Shown here: in pieces, positions 1 through 7,536 of the stretch
Numbering within the stretch: the stretch's first letter is position 1
Layout: each line of letters opens with the position of its first letter
Assembly: GCA_049509915.1 (NCBI GenBank)
Contig: JBEKZL010000107.1
Coordinates: 1 to 22,582 of the forward strand
DNA: 22,582 nucleotides
Reading direction: 5' to 3'
Origin: JBEKYD01 sp049509915
GTDB taxonomy: Bacteria > Acidobacteriota > Terriglobia > Bryobacterales > Bryobacteraceae
Program-made: the position numbers and the translations under genes
The notes under the pieces: model-generated
The model's database searches: none
What the model saw: the letters and a program-made list of their open reading frames with translations, nothing else
What the model was told of the DNA's origin: nothing

Positions 1-2
1 CG

Positions 3-380
3 GTGCTCGACGTGGCCCTGTTGTTCGCCTGGGGCAAACCGGATTGGAAGCCCGTGCTGGTGGCCTACCTCGGACTGATCCTGCAAGGCGGCGTTCTGCT
101 CGCGGTCGGCGCTTTCATCTCCACCTTGACCAAGAACCAGATCATCGCCGGCGGCGTCACCTTCTTCGTCTGCCTGCTGCTGTGGCTGCTGAGCTGGTTC
201 ACGGAATTCAACTCCAGCGCCCTGTCCTCGGTGGTCAACTACCTTTCCATCGTGACCCACTTCGATAATTTCGCCAAAGGCGTGCTCGATTCCAAGGACG
301 TCGTCTTCTACCTGTCGTTCATCTTCTTTGGCTTGTTCCTGACGTCCCGCTCCTTGGAATCGCTGCGGTGGAGGTCCTAA
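3..380 (+). CDS. ABC-2 type (GldF-like) permease, C-terminal fragment
   Basis: This is the carboxyl end of an integral membrane permease of an ABC exporter; its start lies left of the window, since the frame is open from the first complete codon (a GTG, not taken as a true start). About 125 residues are visible, with at least three hydrophobic segments (roughly residues 19-42, 48-67 and 100-114), and the chain ends in a basic tail, as ABC-2 permeases often do. The identification rests mostly on context: the next two genes are a GldG-family protein and a DUF4340 protein, which usually follow an ABC ATPase and a GldF-type permease. The gap to the GldG gene is 6 bp, so they are cotranscribed. 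The substrate cannot be told from this fragment. An ATPase gene is expected just upstream, outside the window. Confidence 0.8.
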   Translation: MLDVALLFAWGKPDWKPVLVAYLGLILQGGVLLAVGAFISTLTKNQIIAGGVTFFVCLLLWLLSWFTEFNSSALSSVVNYLSIVTHFDNFAKGVLDSKDVVFYLSFIFFGLFLTSRSLESLRWRS

Positions 381-386
381 CTCGCA

Positions 387-1823
387 ATGAATACGGAATG
401 GATTAAGACTCGCCAGACCAGGTACTCGGCCTACGTAACGGTTTACGTGGTGGTGGTGCTCGCCGTGCTCGGGGCGATCAACTTCCTGGCCAATCGCTAC
501 GACAAGAGCTACGATTCCACCGCCAATAAGCAATTCACTCTCTCCGACCAGACCATCAAAGTGGCCGACGGTCTGAAGCGCGACATACACTTCACTTACT
601 TCGGCGACTCCGGCACGTTCGGCCAGCCCGGCGGTCCCAAGGATCTGCTCGACCGCTATGCCGCGCTCTCGCCCAAAATCCACATCGAATATATCGATCC
701 GGTCCGCAAACCGCAGCAGGCCAAGGCCGCGGGTTTTCGTTCCGACGCCGTGGTGATGGTCGATAACGGCCCGCGCCGGGAAGCCGCCAAGAGCCTGACC
801 GAGGAAGAAGTCACCGGCGCCATGATCCGGTCGCTCAAATCCGGCGAACGCAACGTCTGTTTCGTGAATGCCGCCGCCGAACGCTCCATCGATAACGATG
901 CCGGCGACGGTTATTCCCTCCTCAAGCAGCTCCTCGAGCGCGACAATTATAAGCCGCGCAGCGAAACTCTCAAGCCAGCCGCCGCGGCCAACGCCAAGCC
1001 CATGGCCATCGGCCAGACGGCGCCCGCCGGCAACGTGGAAGTGCCCAAGGACTGCACCGTGCTGGTGGTCGGCGGCCCGCAGCTCGCCTACCCGAAACCC
1101 ATCGTCGACGCCATCAAGACTTACGTCGAAGGCGGCGGCCGCGCGCTCATCATGGTGGACAACACCCTGCGCCTCGGCCGCAGCGAACCGGCCGCTGAGA
1201 ATCCCGACCTGCTGGCCCTGCTGGCTGGCTGGGGCGTGACCGTCGACAAGAACCTGGTGCTCGATTTGAGCGGCATGGGCCAGCTTCTCGGCCTCGGCCC
1301 CGAAATCCCCTTCATCCTGCAGTACGAGTCGCATGCCATTACCCAGCCGCTCACCCGTGTTCCTACCGCGTTTCCCGTGGTGCGCGCGCTCGAAGTCAAG
1401 AATGGCGACAAGACCTCTGTCTCAAAACTGGTTTCCACCACCGACGATTCCATCGCCATCGACACCGTGCCGCCGGGCGGAGCCATCGACCCCAAGCAGG
1501 GTAAGAAAGGCCCATTCACCCTGGCCGCCGCTGGAACCCTCAACGGCTCCACGCCGGGCCGCTTCGTGGTGGTGGGCACGTCCCTTTGGGCGGCGAACAA
1601 TTTCGCCGGCTCCCGGTCGCTGGGCAACCGTGACCTGTTCATGAACATGATCAACTGGCTCGCCTCGGACGAAGACCTGATTTCCATCCGTCCCAAGGCC
1701 CCCGACGATCGGCCGCTGAATATCTCCCAGCAGCGGTTGTCGGCCCTGTTCTGGCTCAGCATCGTCATCTTCCCGGTGGGCATCGTCATGTTCGGCCTGG
1801 CCACCTGGTGGAAGAGGAGGTAG
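387..1823 (+). CDS. GldG-family ABC transporter accessory protein
   Basis: A 478-residue membrane-anchored protein of the GldG / 'ABC-type uncharacterised transport system' family. One transmembrane helix lies near the N-terminus (about 16-35) and another at the extreme C-terminus (about 452-474), followed by a short basic tail; the part between should lie outside the cytoplasm. Family features visible are the stretch NRYDKSYDST...FTLSDQT (about 36-55) and the region before the last helix, DLFMNMINWLASDED followed by ISIRPK (about 426-446). In Bacteroidetes GldG belongs to the GldAFG exporter linked to gliding, but homologues are common in non-gliders and their substrate is unknown. The ATG at 387 follows a GGAGG at 370-374. 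The stop is 3 bp before the DUF4340 gene, so all three genes form one operon. Confidence 0.88.
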   Translation: MNTEWIKTRQTRYSAYVTVYVVVVLAVLGAINFLANRYDKSYDSTANKQFTLSDQTIKVADGLKRDIHFTYFGDSGTFGQPGGPKDLLDRYAALSPKIHIEYIDPVRKPQQAKAAGFRSDAVVMVDNGPRREAAKSLTEEEVTGAMIRSLKSGERNVCFVNAAAERSIDNDAGDGYSLLKQLLERDNYKPRSETLKPAAAANAKPMAIGQTAPAGNVEVPKDCTVLVVGGPQLAYPKPIVDAIKTYVEGGGRALIMVDNTLRLGRSEPAAENPDLLALLAGWGVTVDKNLVLDLSGMGQLLGLGPEIPFILQYESHAITQPLTRVPTAFPVVRALEVKNGDKTSVSKLVSTTDDSIAIDTVPPGGAIDPKQGKKGPFTLAAAGTLNGSTPGRFVVVGTSLWAANNFAGSRSLGNRDLFMNMINWLASDEDLISIRPKAPDDRPLNISQQRLSALFWLSIVIFPVGIVMFGLATWWKRR

Positions 1824-1826
1824 GCG

Positions 1827-3140
1827 ATGAAGCCGAAGGGACTGTTGGTCGCCGTCGTTCTTTTGGCTGTGCTCGGCGGCGCCGTCTGGTATTCCAATAA
1901 GAAGCAGGCGGCGAAGGAGAAGGCTCCCGCCGCCGACGCTTCACCCAAAATCGTTTCCATTCCCGACGATCAGGTGCAGGATATTCTGATCCAGCGCCCT
2001 GGCGGCGAAACCGTCGAGCTCCAGCGCAAGACCCAATCCACTTACGTGCTGACCCAGCCCAAGCCGCTGCCCGCCGACGTCGACGCCGCTTCCAGCCTGA
2101 TCACCACCGTGGCCAGCATCAGCGCCGATAAGACCATCGAGGACAAAGCCACCGACTTCTCTCCTTACGGCCTGGCCAAGCCCTCCCTCGAAGTGCATAT
2201 CACCAGGAAGGACGGCAAAGCCTTCGACCTCCAGCTCGGCGACGATACCCCCAACAACTCCGGCACCTATGCCCGCCTGGCCGGCGACCCGCACGTCTAT
2301 ACCGTCGCCAGCTTCGTCAAGACCAGCCTCGACAAGAAAGCCGACGACCTCCGCGACAAACACCTGCTCAGCTTCGATACCGACAAATTGACCCGCGTCC
2401 AGCTCACCGCTAAAGGCTCCACCGTGGAGTTCGGTAAGAACGGGCAGAACGAGTGGCAGATCGTCAAGCCCTGGCCGATGCGCGCCGATAGCGCCCAGGT
2501 GGACACCCTGATCGGCAAGGTCAAGGACGCCAAACTGGACACCGCCGCCAAGCCCGAAGAGATCGCCACCAAGTTCGCCGCCGCCGCGCCCCTGGCTACC
2601 GCTACCGTTACCACCGCCTCCGGCACTCAGTCGCTCGAAGTCCGTAAGGATAAGGACAACAATTACTATGCCAAGAGCTCCGTCGTGGAAGGCATCTATA
2701 AAACTACCACCGACGTGGGCGAGGCGCTCAATAAGGGGTTGGAAGATTTCCGCAACAAGAAGCTGTTCGAATTCGGCTTTAGCGACCCCAGCAAGGTGGA
2801 TATCAAGACCGCGTCCTTTACCAAGGCCGGCGACGACTGGGTGTCGGGCGCCGGCAAGAAAATGGATAATGCCACCGTTCAGACCCTGATCGATAAGCTT
2901 CGCGACCTCGCCGCCAGTAAATTCGTAGCCGCCGGCGGCGGTCAGCCCGTCTTTGAAGCCACCGTGATTTCGAACCAGGGCAAACGCACCGAGAAAGTCA
3001 CCATCAGCCGCAACCAGGACCAGTATTTCGCGCAACGCGAAGGCGATCCCAGCATCTACCAGTTAGAGGCATCGGCCGTGGACGACCTGGAAAAGGCCGC
3101 GAGGGACGTGAAGGAAGCGCCGCCGGCTAAGAAGAAGTAG
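1827..3140 (+). CDS. DUF4340 domain-containing membrane-anchored protein
   Basis: A 437-residue protein with an N-terminal membrane anchor (about residues 5-22), then a polar, Lys/Ala-rich linker and repeated beta-rich modules typical of DUF4340 (for example FSPYGLAKPSLEVHI near 110 and a related FEFGFSDPSKVDIKT near 315). It ends in a Lys/Pro-rich tail. DUF4340 genes regularly follow GldG-type genes, and the product is thought to act with the ABC exporter on the outer face of the cytoplasmic membrane; its molecular role is unknown. The start is well supported: a GAGGAGG at 1814-1820, inside the end of the gldG-like gene, lies 6 bp before the ATG. This looks like the last gene of its operon, as a long palindrome follows 29 bp after the stop. 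Confidence 0.87.
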   Translation: MKPKGLLVAVVLLAVLGGAVWYSNKKQAAKEKAPAADASPKIVSIPDDQVQDILIQRPGGETVELQRKTQSTYVLTQPKPLPADVDAASSLITTVASISADKTIEDKATDFSPYGLAKPSLEVHITRKDGKAFDLQLGDDTPNNSGTYARLAGDPHVYTVASFVKTSLDKKADDLRDKHLLSFDTDKLTRVQLTAKGSTVEFGKNGQNEWQIVKPWPMRADSAQVDTLIGKVKDAKLDTAAKPEEIATKFAAAAPLATATVTTASGTQSLEVRKDKDNNYYAKSSVVEGIYKTTTDVGEALNKGLEDFRNKKLFEFGFSDPSKVDIKTASFTKAGDDWVSGAGKKMDNATVQTLIDKLRDLAASKFVAAGGGQPVFEATVISNQGKRTEKVTISRNQDQYFAQREGDPSIYQLEASAVDDLEKAARDVKEAPPAKKK

Positions 3141-3169
3141 CGGAGTGTGACCGATTTGACCAGACTTAA

Positions 3170-3280
3170 GTGGCGCACGCACTTTTGTGTGCCGCGTCGC
3201 CACTCTTGGCGACGCCTGACCTACGTACGAAGAGGTGTCGCCAGGAGTCTCGACACGGCACGCAAGAGTGCGTGCGCCAC
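3170..3280. repeat. Long imperfect palindrome (REP/MITE-like intergenic element), type 1
   Basis: Bases 3170-3217 and 3233-3280 are inverted copies of each other: 41 of 48 positions match by eye, and several of the others would be G-U pairs in RNA. The 15-base loop at 3218-3232 contains TACGTA. The outer edges read GTGGCGCACGCAC and its complement. The element ends 9 bp before the pncB ATG and fills nearly the whole space after the DUF4340 gene. It codes for nothing convincing. Palindromes like this are usually dispersed, non-autonomous elements, but this is the only copy I found in the window, so its dispersal is inferred. It could also act as a transcription barrier or form a leader hairpin for pncB. 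Confidence 0.8.
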
Positions 3281-3289
3281 GTCTGTGCA

Positions 3290-4603
3290 ATGAACGGTCT
3301 CCTCACCGACCTATACGAGCTCACCATGGCCGCCGGCTATTTCGAAGCCGGCAAGTCCGGTGAGGTTGCCACCTTCGAGTGCGCCGTGCGGCGCCTGCCG
3401 CCCAACCGCAATTTCGTAATCGCGGCCGGCCTGCCGCAGGTGGTCGAGTACCTTCTCAAGTTGAGCTTTTCGGAAGAGGAAATCGCCTACCTCGAGGCTC
3501 TGCCGCAGTTCCGCTCGGTCTCACCCGCCTTTTTCGATCGCCTGCGAAACCTCCGTTTCACCGGCGATCTGTTTGCCGTCCCCGAAGGTACCGTGCTGTT
3601 CGCCGGCGAGCCTATGATGACCGTCCGCGCGCCGCTCGTGGAAGCGCAAATGGCCGAAACCTACCTGCTGGCGGCGGCCAGCTTTCCCACTCTGATTGCC
3701 ACCAAAGCCGCTCGGTGCGTCGCCGCCGCCGAAGGGCGCGAGGTGCTGGAATTCGGGACCCGCCGCGCCCACTCCCCCCAAGCCGGAGTGCTCGGCGCTC
3801 GCGCCGCCTACCTCGGCGGGTGCGCCGCCACCAGCAACGCCCTGGCCGGTTTTGCCTATGGCATCCCGGTCTCCGGCACCGCCGCTCACTCCTGGGTGAT
3901 GGCGTTCGCCTGCGAGGCGGAGTCGTTCCGCCGCTTGCAGAAACTGATGGGCGACGGCACCATTCAGCTTATCGATACCTACGATCCGGTCGAAGGCGCG
4001 CGCCGCGCTACAGCCTTGGGTAAGCCGCTGGCGGGCGTCCGGCTGGATAGCGGCGATTACAAGGTCATCGCACCCCAGGTTCGCGCTATCCTGGATGCGG
4101 CCGGCCTCGCCGACGCCCGGATCGTGGTCACGGGCGACCTGGATGAGTTCCGCATCCGCGAACTGGTGCGCTCCGCCACGCCCATCGATGTTTTCGGCGT
4201 GGGCACCCAACTCTCCACTTCCGCCGATTGCCCGTCTCTCTCGGCCACTTATAAATTGGTCGAGCTCGAAATCGGCGGCATCAAGCGCTTCACCGCCAAA
4301 TACAGCGAGGACAAGCGGTCCGTGCCCGGAGCCAAGCAGATCTTCCGCGACGAAGCCCGCGACGTGATCGCGCGCTCCGGGGAATGCGGCCGCGGCGAAG
4401 CCCTACTCCAACCCGTCCTTTTGCAGGGCCGTCTGGTAGAGCCGCTGCCTACGCTCGAACAGGCGCGCAGCCGCGCCGCCCGTTCGGTAGCGAGCCTGCC
4501 GCCGCGCCTGCGGGAGCTCGAACTGGCCGAGCCCTGGCCAGTCATCTACAGCCGCGAACTGCGCGAACTGATCGACCGCACCCACCGCAATTTGATGGGA
4601 TAG
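3290..4603 (+). CDS. pncB: Nicotinate phosphoribosyltransferase
   Basis: The enzyme joins nicotinate to PRPP, with ATP hydrolysis, to give nicotinate mononucleotide in the Preiss-Handler NAD salvage route (cytoplasm). The 437-residue product has the family's N-terminal TDLYELTMAAGYF (6-18), the phosphate/PRPP-binding FGTRRAHSP (155-163), GTAAHSW with the probable catalytic His at 200, RLDSGD (251-256) and DVFGVGTQL (about 303-311). Length is normal for the shorter bacterial type. The frame is open back to 3170, but that stretch translates the palindrome, while the ATG at 3290 begins exactly where the conserved N-terminus begins. No clear Shine-Dalgarno sequence is visible between the palindrome end (3280) and the ATG. 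It is followed by pncA, 122 bp downstream. Confidence 0.95.
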   Translation: MNGLLTDLYELTMAAGYFEAGKSGEVATFECAVRRLPPNRNFVIAAGLPQVVEYLLKLSFSEEEIAYLEALPQFRSVSPAFFDRLRNLRFTGDLFAVPEGTVLFAGEPMMTVRAPLVEAQMAETYLLAAASFPTLIATKAARCVAAAEGREVLEFGTRRAHSPQAGVLGARAAYLGGCAATSNALAGFAYGIPVSGTAAHSWVMAFACEAESFRRLQKLMGDGTIQLIDTYDPVEGARRATALGKPLAGVRLDSGDYKVIAPQVRAILDAAGLADARIVVTGDLDEFRIRELVRSATPIDVFGVGTQLSTSADCPSLSATYKLVELEIGGIKRFTAKYSEDKRSVPGAKQIFRDEARDVIARSGECGRGEALLQPVLLQGRLVEPLPTLEQARSRAARSVASLPPRLRELELAEPWPVIYSRELRELIDRTHRNLMG

Positions 4604-4621
4604 CGCCATGGAACAGCGCCA

Positions 4622-4710
4622 GTGGGACAGACGATCGTTTTTGTCGTCTGTCAAGAGTGGTTGGTTTGGCGAGGCAATGACAGACCACGAAAAACGATGG
4701 TCTGTCCCAC
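4622..4710. repeat. Intergenic palindrome, type 2, between pncB and pncA
   Basis: Bases 4622-4652 and 4679-4710 form an inverted repeat with a 26-base spacer (4653-4678). The outer ends are GTGGGACAGAC and GTCTGTCCCAC; the inner part carries CGTTTTTG against CGAAAAACG, with one extra base in the right arm and two or so mismatches. Its sequence is unrelated to the palindrome before pncB. It begins 18 bp after the pncB stop and ends 15 bp before the pncA start, leaving room only for the pncA ribosome binding site. In RNA it would form a long hairpin between the two cistrons. Such elements are typically repeated through a genome; that cannot be shown from one window. Confidence 0.78.
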
Positions 4711-4725
4711 ATCTGCGGGGTTCTT

Positions 4726-5355
4726 ATGCTGCGTGATCCGGTTACCGTCTTCTTCGATATCGATACGCAGCTCGATTTCCTGGTGCCCTCCGGTGCCCTT
4801 TACGTTCCACGCGCCGAGCGCCTCATTCCCACCGTCGCCCGCCTCAATCGATTTGCCGCCAGCCGCGGATTCCCGGTCGTCTCCACCACCGACGCTCATT
4901 CCGAATCCGATCCCGAATTCGCTTCCTGGCCGCCGCATTGCATTGCCGGCACGCTGGGTCAGCGCAAACCTGAAGCGACGTTGCTGGAGCGGCGCGCGGC
5001 GATACCGAATCGCGCGGGGGTTTTCTCCATAACTGGCCTGGACCAGATCGTCCTCGAAAAGCAGACCGTCGACCTGTTCGATACCGAAACCATCGGCCCC
5101 TTGCTTGCCCACTTCGAAGCCGATCGCTACGTTGTCTATGGCGTAGTTACCGAGGTCTGCGTGCTGCGCGCGGCGCGCGGATTGCTGGCTACCGGCAAAC
5201 CGGTCGCCGTAGTCGAAGACGCCATCGAATGCCTGACCGCCGCCGGGTCCCGGCAAGCTCTCGAAGAACTCCGCTCCCTGGGCGCCGCCATCGCCACGGT
5301 TGCCTCCGTCACGGTTCCGGCTCCGTGGCACGCCTTTTCGAGCCGCGACCGCTAG
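4726..5355 (+). CDS. pncA: Nicotinamidase (isochorismatase-like hydrolase)
   Basis: The product hydrolyses nicotinamide to nicotinate and ammonia, feeding the phosphoribosyltransferase encoded just upstream. The 209-residue chain has the isochorismatase-like fold signature: DTQLDF with the catalytic Asp at 13, the metal-site candidates Asp56 and His58 (TTDAH), SWPPHC with His71, the catalytic Lys at 112 (LEKQTVDLF), and the nucleophile Cys145 in VVTEVCV. All three triad residues are present, so it should be active. The combination of the metal-binding histidines with SWPPHC favours nicotinamidase over other isochorismatase-like enzymes, and the neighbour supports it. The ATG at 4726 has a GCGGGG stretch a few bases upstream. 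The preceding palindrome may shape its expression. Confidence 0.9.
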   Translation: MLRDPVTVFFDIDTQLDFLVPSGALYVPRAERLIPTVARLNRFAASRGFPVVSTTDAHSESDPEFASWPPHCIAGTLGQRKPEATLLERRAAIPNRAGVFSITGLDQIVLEKQTVDLFDTETIGPLLAHFEADRYVVYGVVTEVCVLRAARGLLATGKPVAVVEDAIECLTAAGSRQALEELRSLGAAIATVASVTVPAPWHAFSSRDR

Positions 5356-5471
5356 TAACACGAAAGATCCAACCCTGCACCGTTCGGCCACGGCTTGCCA
5401 CCAGCCATCGAAGCCGCCGGCGAGTTGCGCCTGGGCGGAGCGCCGCGAAGCCTTTCGACGCTGCGAAGGAT

Positions 5472-5504
5472 TTGAAGCGTGCTCTTTCGACCCTGTGCTA
5501 CACT
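5472..5504 (+). promoter_or_regulatory. Possible extended -10 promoter for the NosL/ABC cluster
   Basis: The motif TGCTACACT at 5496-5504 matches an extended -10 element (TG, one base, then TACACT; consensus TATAAT). The nearest -35-like sequence, TTGAAG at 5472-5477, is 21 bp away, which is longer than usual, so recognition would depend on the extended -10. It lies in the 260-bp space between pncA and the Cys-rich gene, the only sizeable gap before the cluster. This is a by-eye motif match. Confidence 0.35.
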
Positions 5505-5615
5505 CCCTTCAAGGAGAAGCTCGGTTTGGTGCGTCGGCGTTGGCGAGAAAGTGGGCGTTCTCTTTCGCGGAGATCTGCCCTGACCACGCTCTTATCGGCA
5601 CGGCGCTCAGCCACG

Positions 5616-5975
5616 ATGGGCCTCCTGCTGTTGTTTCTCCTGGCTCCGTGCGGTTCAGCTTTACTCCTGGTCGCGGCGCCGAGGGGCTCCAGTTGCGGCA
5701 TGCGGTGCTGCAAACGCTCGAAGGTCTGTTGCTGCCGAAAAGCGGGTAAGAACGCGCACCAGGGCGGCCCGGGCTGGACAGCTACATCGACTTGTTCAGG
5801 AGGTTGCGGCCAACTTCCCGCGGTGCCCGGAACTGCGTCGGCGAGTTTGGCCGCGGCCCGGATCGAGGTCAGCCCGGTCCTCCCCGTTTCGCCCGTTCGG
5901 AGTGGGGCCGTTTCTCCCCGCGCCTCCGCGGAAAACGCCTTCGCTCTCTTGCAACGGCCTCCTCCCACGGCGTAG
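5616..5975 (+). CDS. Cys-rich secreted small protein
   Basis: From the ATG at 5616 this is a 119-residue protein with a strongly hydrophobic N-terminus (1-21) that looks like a signal peptide, followed by a dense cysteine cluster: CGMRCC at 27-32, CCC at 38-40 and CSGGC at 60-64. The rest is Ala/Pro/Ser-rich and ends in QRPPPT. The frame stays open to the left, and TTG/GTG codons at 5526 and 5529 follow an AAGGAG at 5510-5515, so a longer N-terminus is possible; the ATG puts the hydrophobic segment at the end, as expected of a signal peptide. I do not recognise a named family. The Cys spacing and the CGM motif, shared with the NosL proteins in the same cluster, suggest metal binding (copper or similar), which is inference. 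The opposite strand is also open here, so coding status is less certain than for its neighbours. Confidence 0.55.
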   Translation: MGLLLLFLLAPCGSALLLVAAPRGSSCGMRCCKRSKVCCCRKAGKNAHQGGPGWTATSTCSGGCGQLPAVPGTASASLAAARIEVSPVLPVSPVRSGAVSPRASAENAFALLQRPPPTA

Positions 5976-6072
5976 ATCTTCCCGAAGTCCGGCACTGGCG
6001 CGGTTCCAGGTTTGCCGGGTTGTGCCCCACTCTGGAGCGCGAGCGACAATCCTGTCCGTATTGCACGAAGAG

Positions 6073-6426
6073 ATGAATCCAACGGAATCGATGTTTGCCA
6101 GAAAATCCCATTGCGCCCTCGCTTTCCTTGGCCTGGCGGGTGGACTGTTCCTGCTGACGTTTGCCGATGCCGCCTGGCTGCGCGCCCGGCGCGTTCCGGG
6201 ACTGGTCCGGGAAAGCGAGTTAGCGGCACGGCTGGAACTAACCGACCTCTGTTTGTTCACCGAGGCGCGCTACACCCGCCATCTCTCCCAGGCCGATCTC
6301 CATAGCGCGTTTCAGGACCATCCCGCTGCCTTCGAGCACTTTCCGAGCGGCTCCCTGGTTCCACCCCCGCGAGCACTGACCACCGACCATGCGAACCTGG
6401 ATCGAAAAACAGAAGTACCTGATTGA
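6073..6426 (+). CDS. Small membrane-anchored protein with DLCLFTEARYTRH motif
   Basis: A 117-residue protein with one N-terminal transmembrane or signal-anchor segment (about 14-33) and a short extracytoplasmic domain. Striking segments are DLCLFTEARYTRH (58-70) and FPSGSLVPPP (90-99), which look too constrained to be random, but I cannot name a family. Its last 38 bases overlap the start of the FtsX-like permease gene, so translation is probably coupled and the product is probably part of the same transporter. Cys60 and His70 could bind metal (inference). A second in-frame ATG at 6091 would give a 111-residue form with the same membrane segment; the first ATG is chosen because GAAGAG precedes it, although the spacing is short. 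Confidence 0.7.
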   Translation: MNPTESMFARKSHCALAFLGLAGGLFLLTFADAAWLRARRVPGLVRESELAARLELTDLCLFTEARYTRHLSQADLHSAFQDHPAAFEHFPSGSLVPPPRALTTDHANLDRKTEVPD

Positions 6427-7534
6427 CTTCGCGCTGTCCTCACTGGCGCGGCGCAGGGTGAAGACCCTTGGCCTGCTGCTCGTCTACACGGGGATCGTAT
6501 TCCTGCTGGCGTCGGTGATGCTGTTTACCCACGCCTTGCGGCGGGAAGCGGCGAAGGCGCTGGCGGGTTCGCCCGACGCGATTGTGCAGCGCATGGTGGC
6601 CGGCCGTCACGACCTGATTCCCGCCGCTTACCTGGATAAGATCGGTGCCCTGCGCGGCGTGCAGAACAAGGAAGGTAGGCTGTGGGGCTACTATTACGAT
6701 CCGTTGCGCAAGGCCAACTACACGGTCATGGTGCCGCCGGCGGCCATGGCGACGCTGGTCGCCCCGGGACGGATTGCGGTCGGCGCCGCGGCGGCGCGAG
6801 GGCTGGGTCTCACCGTCAACGCGGAGATGTACTTCCAGGCATACTCCGGTAAGCCGCTTTCGTTCCTCGTGTCGGACATTCTTCCCAACGAGTCGGAACT
6901 GATCAGCGCCGACCTGGTGTTGATGAGCGAGGGAGACTTTCGCGCCTTATTCGACTATCCGGCCGGCCAGTACACCGATATCGCCCTCTCCGTGGCTAAC
7001 CCCCAGGAGCTGCGCAACGTCGCCGCGAAGTTGGCTGGCCGGTTGCCCGACTCGCGAACCATCCTGCGCGAGGAAGTGCTGCGCACCTACGACTCCATCT
7101 TTAACTGGCGCGAAGGAATCGTTCTGGTGCTGCTGTCCGGGGCCGTTCTCGCGTTCGCCATTTTCGCCCTGGAAAAGGCCTCCGGACTGTCGGCCGATGA
7201 GAAACGCGAGATCGGCATTCTTAAGGCCATCGGCTGGGAGACCGGCGACGTGATCCGGATGAAGTTCTGGGAGGGCGCCCTGATCTCGCTGACCGCGTTT
7301 CTGCTGGGGTACGCCGCCGCCTACTTGCACGTGTTCCGCCTTTCGTCGGTGCTGTTCGAACCTGTGCTGAAGGGTTGGTCGGTGCTGTATCCGCGTTTTG
7401 AACTCGTCCCGGAGGTGGACGGCTTTCAGATCGCGACGTTGTTCTTCTTCACCGTTTTCCCCTACGCGATGGCGACCATGGTGCCGATCTGGCGCGCCGC
7501 CATCGCCGATCCCGATTCCGTAATGCGCGGCTGA
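6389..7534 (+). CDS. FtsX/MacB-type ABC transporter permease
   Basis: A 381-residue permease of the FtsX-like (MacB/LolE) superfamily. It has a transmembrane helix near the N-terminus (about 25-48), a large extracytoplasmic domain (about 50-235) and three more helices (about 240-265, 293-315 and 346-370). The segment EKREIGILKAIGW after the second helix is the typical coupling-helix region that contacts the ATPase. Proteins of this class act as mechanotransmitters on periplasmic substrates or partners rather than as classic channels. The matching ATPase gene starts 2 bp after the stop. The N-terminus overlaps the preceding small membrane protein gene. With two NosL genes downstream, a role in delivering a metal cofactor or handling a periplasmic protein is likely; the substrate is not known. 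Confidence 0.9.
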   Translation: MRTWIEKQKYLIDFALSSLARRRVKTLGLLLVYTGIVFLLASVMLFTHALRREAAKALAGSPDAIVQRMVAGRHDLIPAAYLDKIGALRGVQNKEGRLWGYYYDPLRKANYTVMVPPAAMATLVAPGRIAVGAAAARGLGLTVNAEMYFQAYSGKPLSFLVSDILPNESELISADLVLMSEGDFRALFDYPAGQYTDIALSVANPQELRNVAAKLAGRLPDSRTILREEVLRTYDSIFNWREGIVLVLLSGAVLAFAIFALEKASGLSADEKREIGILKAIGWETGDVIRMKFWEGALISLTAFLLGYAAAYLHVFRLSSVLFEPVLKGWSVLYPRFELVPEVDGFQIATLFFFTVFPYAMATMVPIWRAAIADPDSVMRG

Positions 7535-7536
7535 CC

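Noticed and set aside
1941..3035. 364-codon open frame on the minus strand
   Set aside because: Antisense to the DUF4340 gene; the Gly/Val/Leu-rich translation is a by-product of codon bias on the other strand.
3170..3289. In-frame upstream extension of pncB by 40 codons
   Set aside because: This stretch translates the palindrome. The conserved N-terminus of the enzyme begins at the ATG at 3290.
3063..3290. 75-codon minus-strand frame across the first palindrome
   Set aside because: It is the translation of the palindromic element and the end of the DUF4340 gene in reverse, with no independent support.
5498..6229. 243-codon minus-strand frame opposite the Cys-rich and small membrane protein genes
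   Set aside because: The translation is Arg/Pro-rich without signal, domain or ribosome binding site, while the plus strand gives a signal peptide and patterned cysteines. It is not fully excluded for the Cys-rich part.
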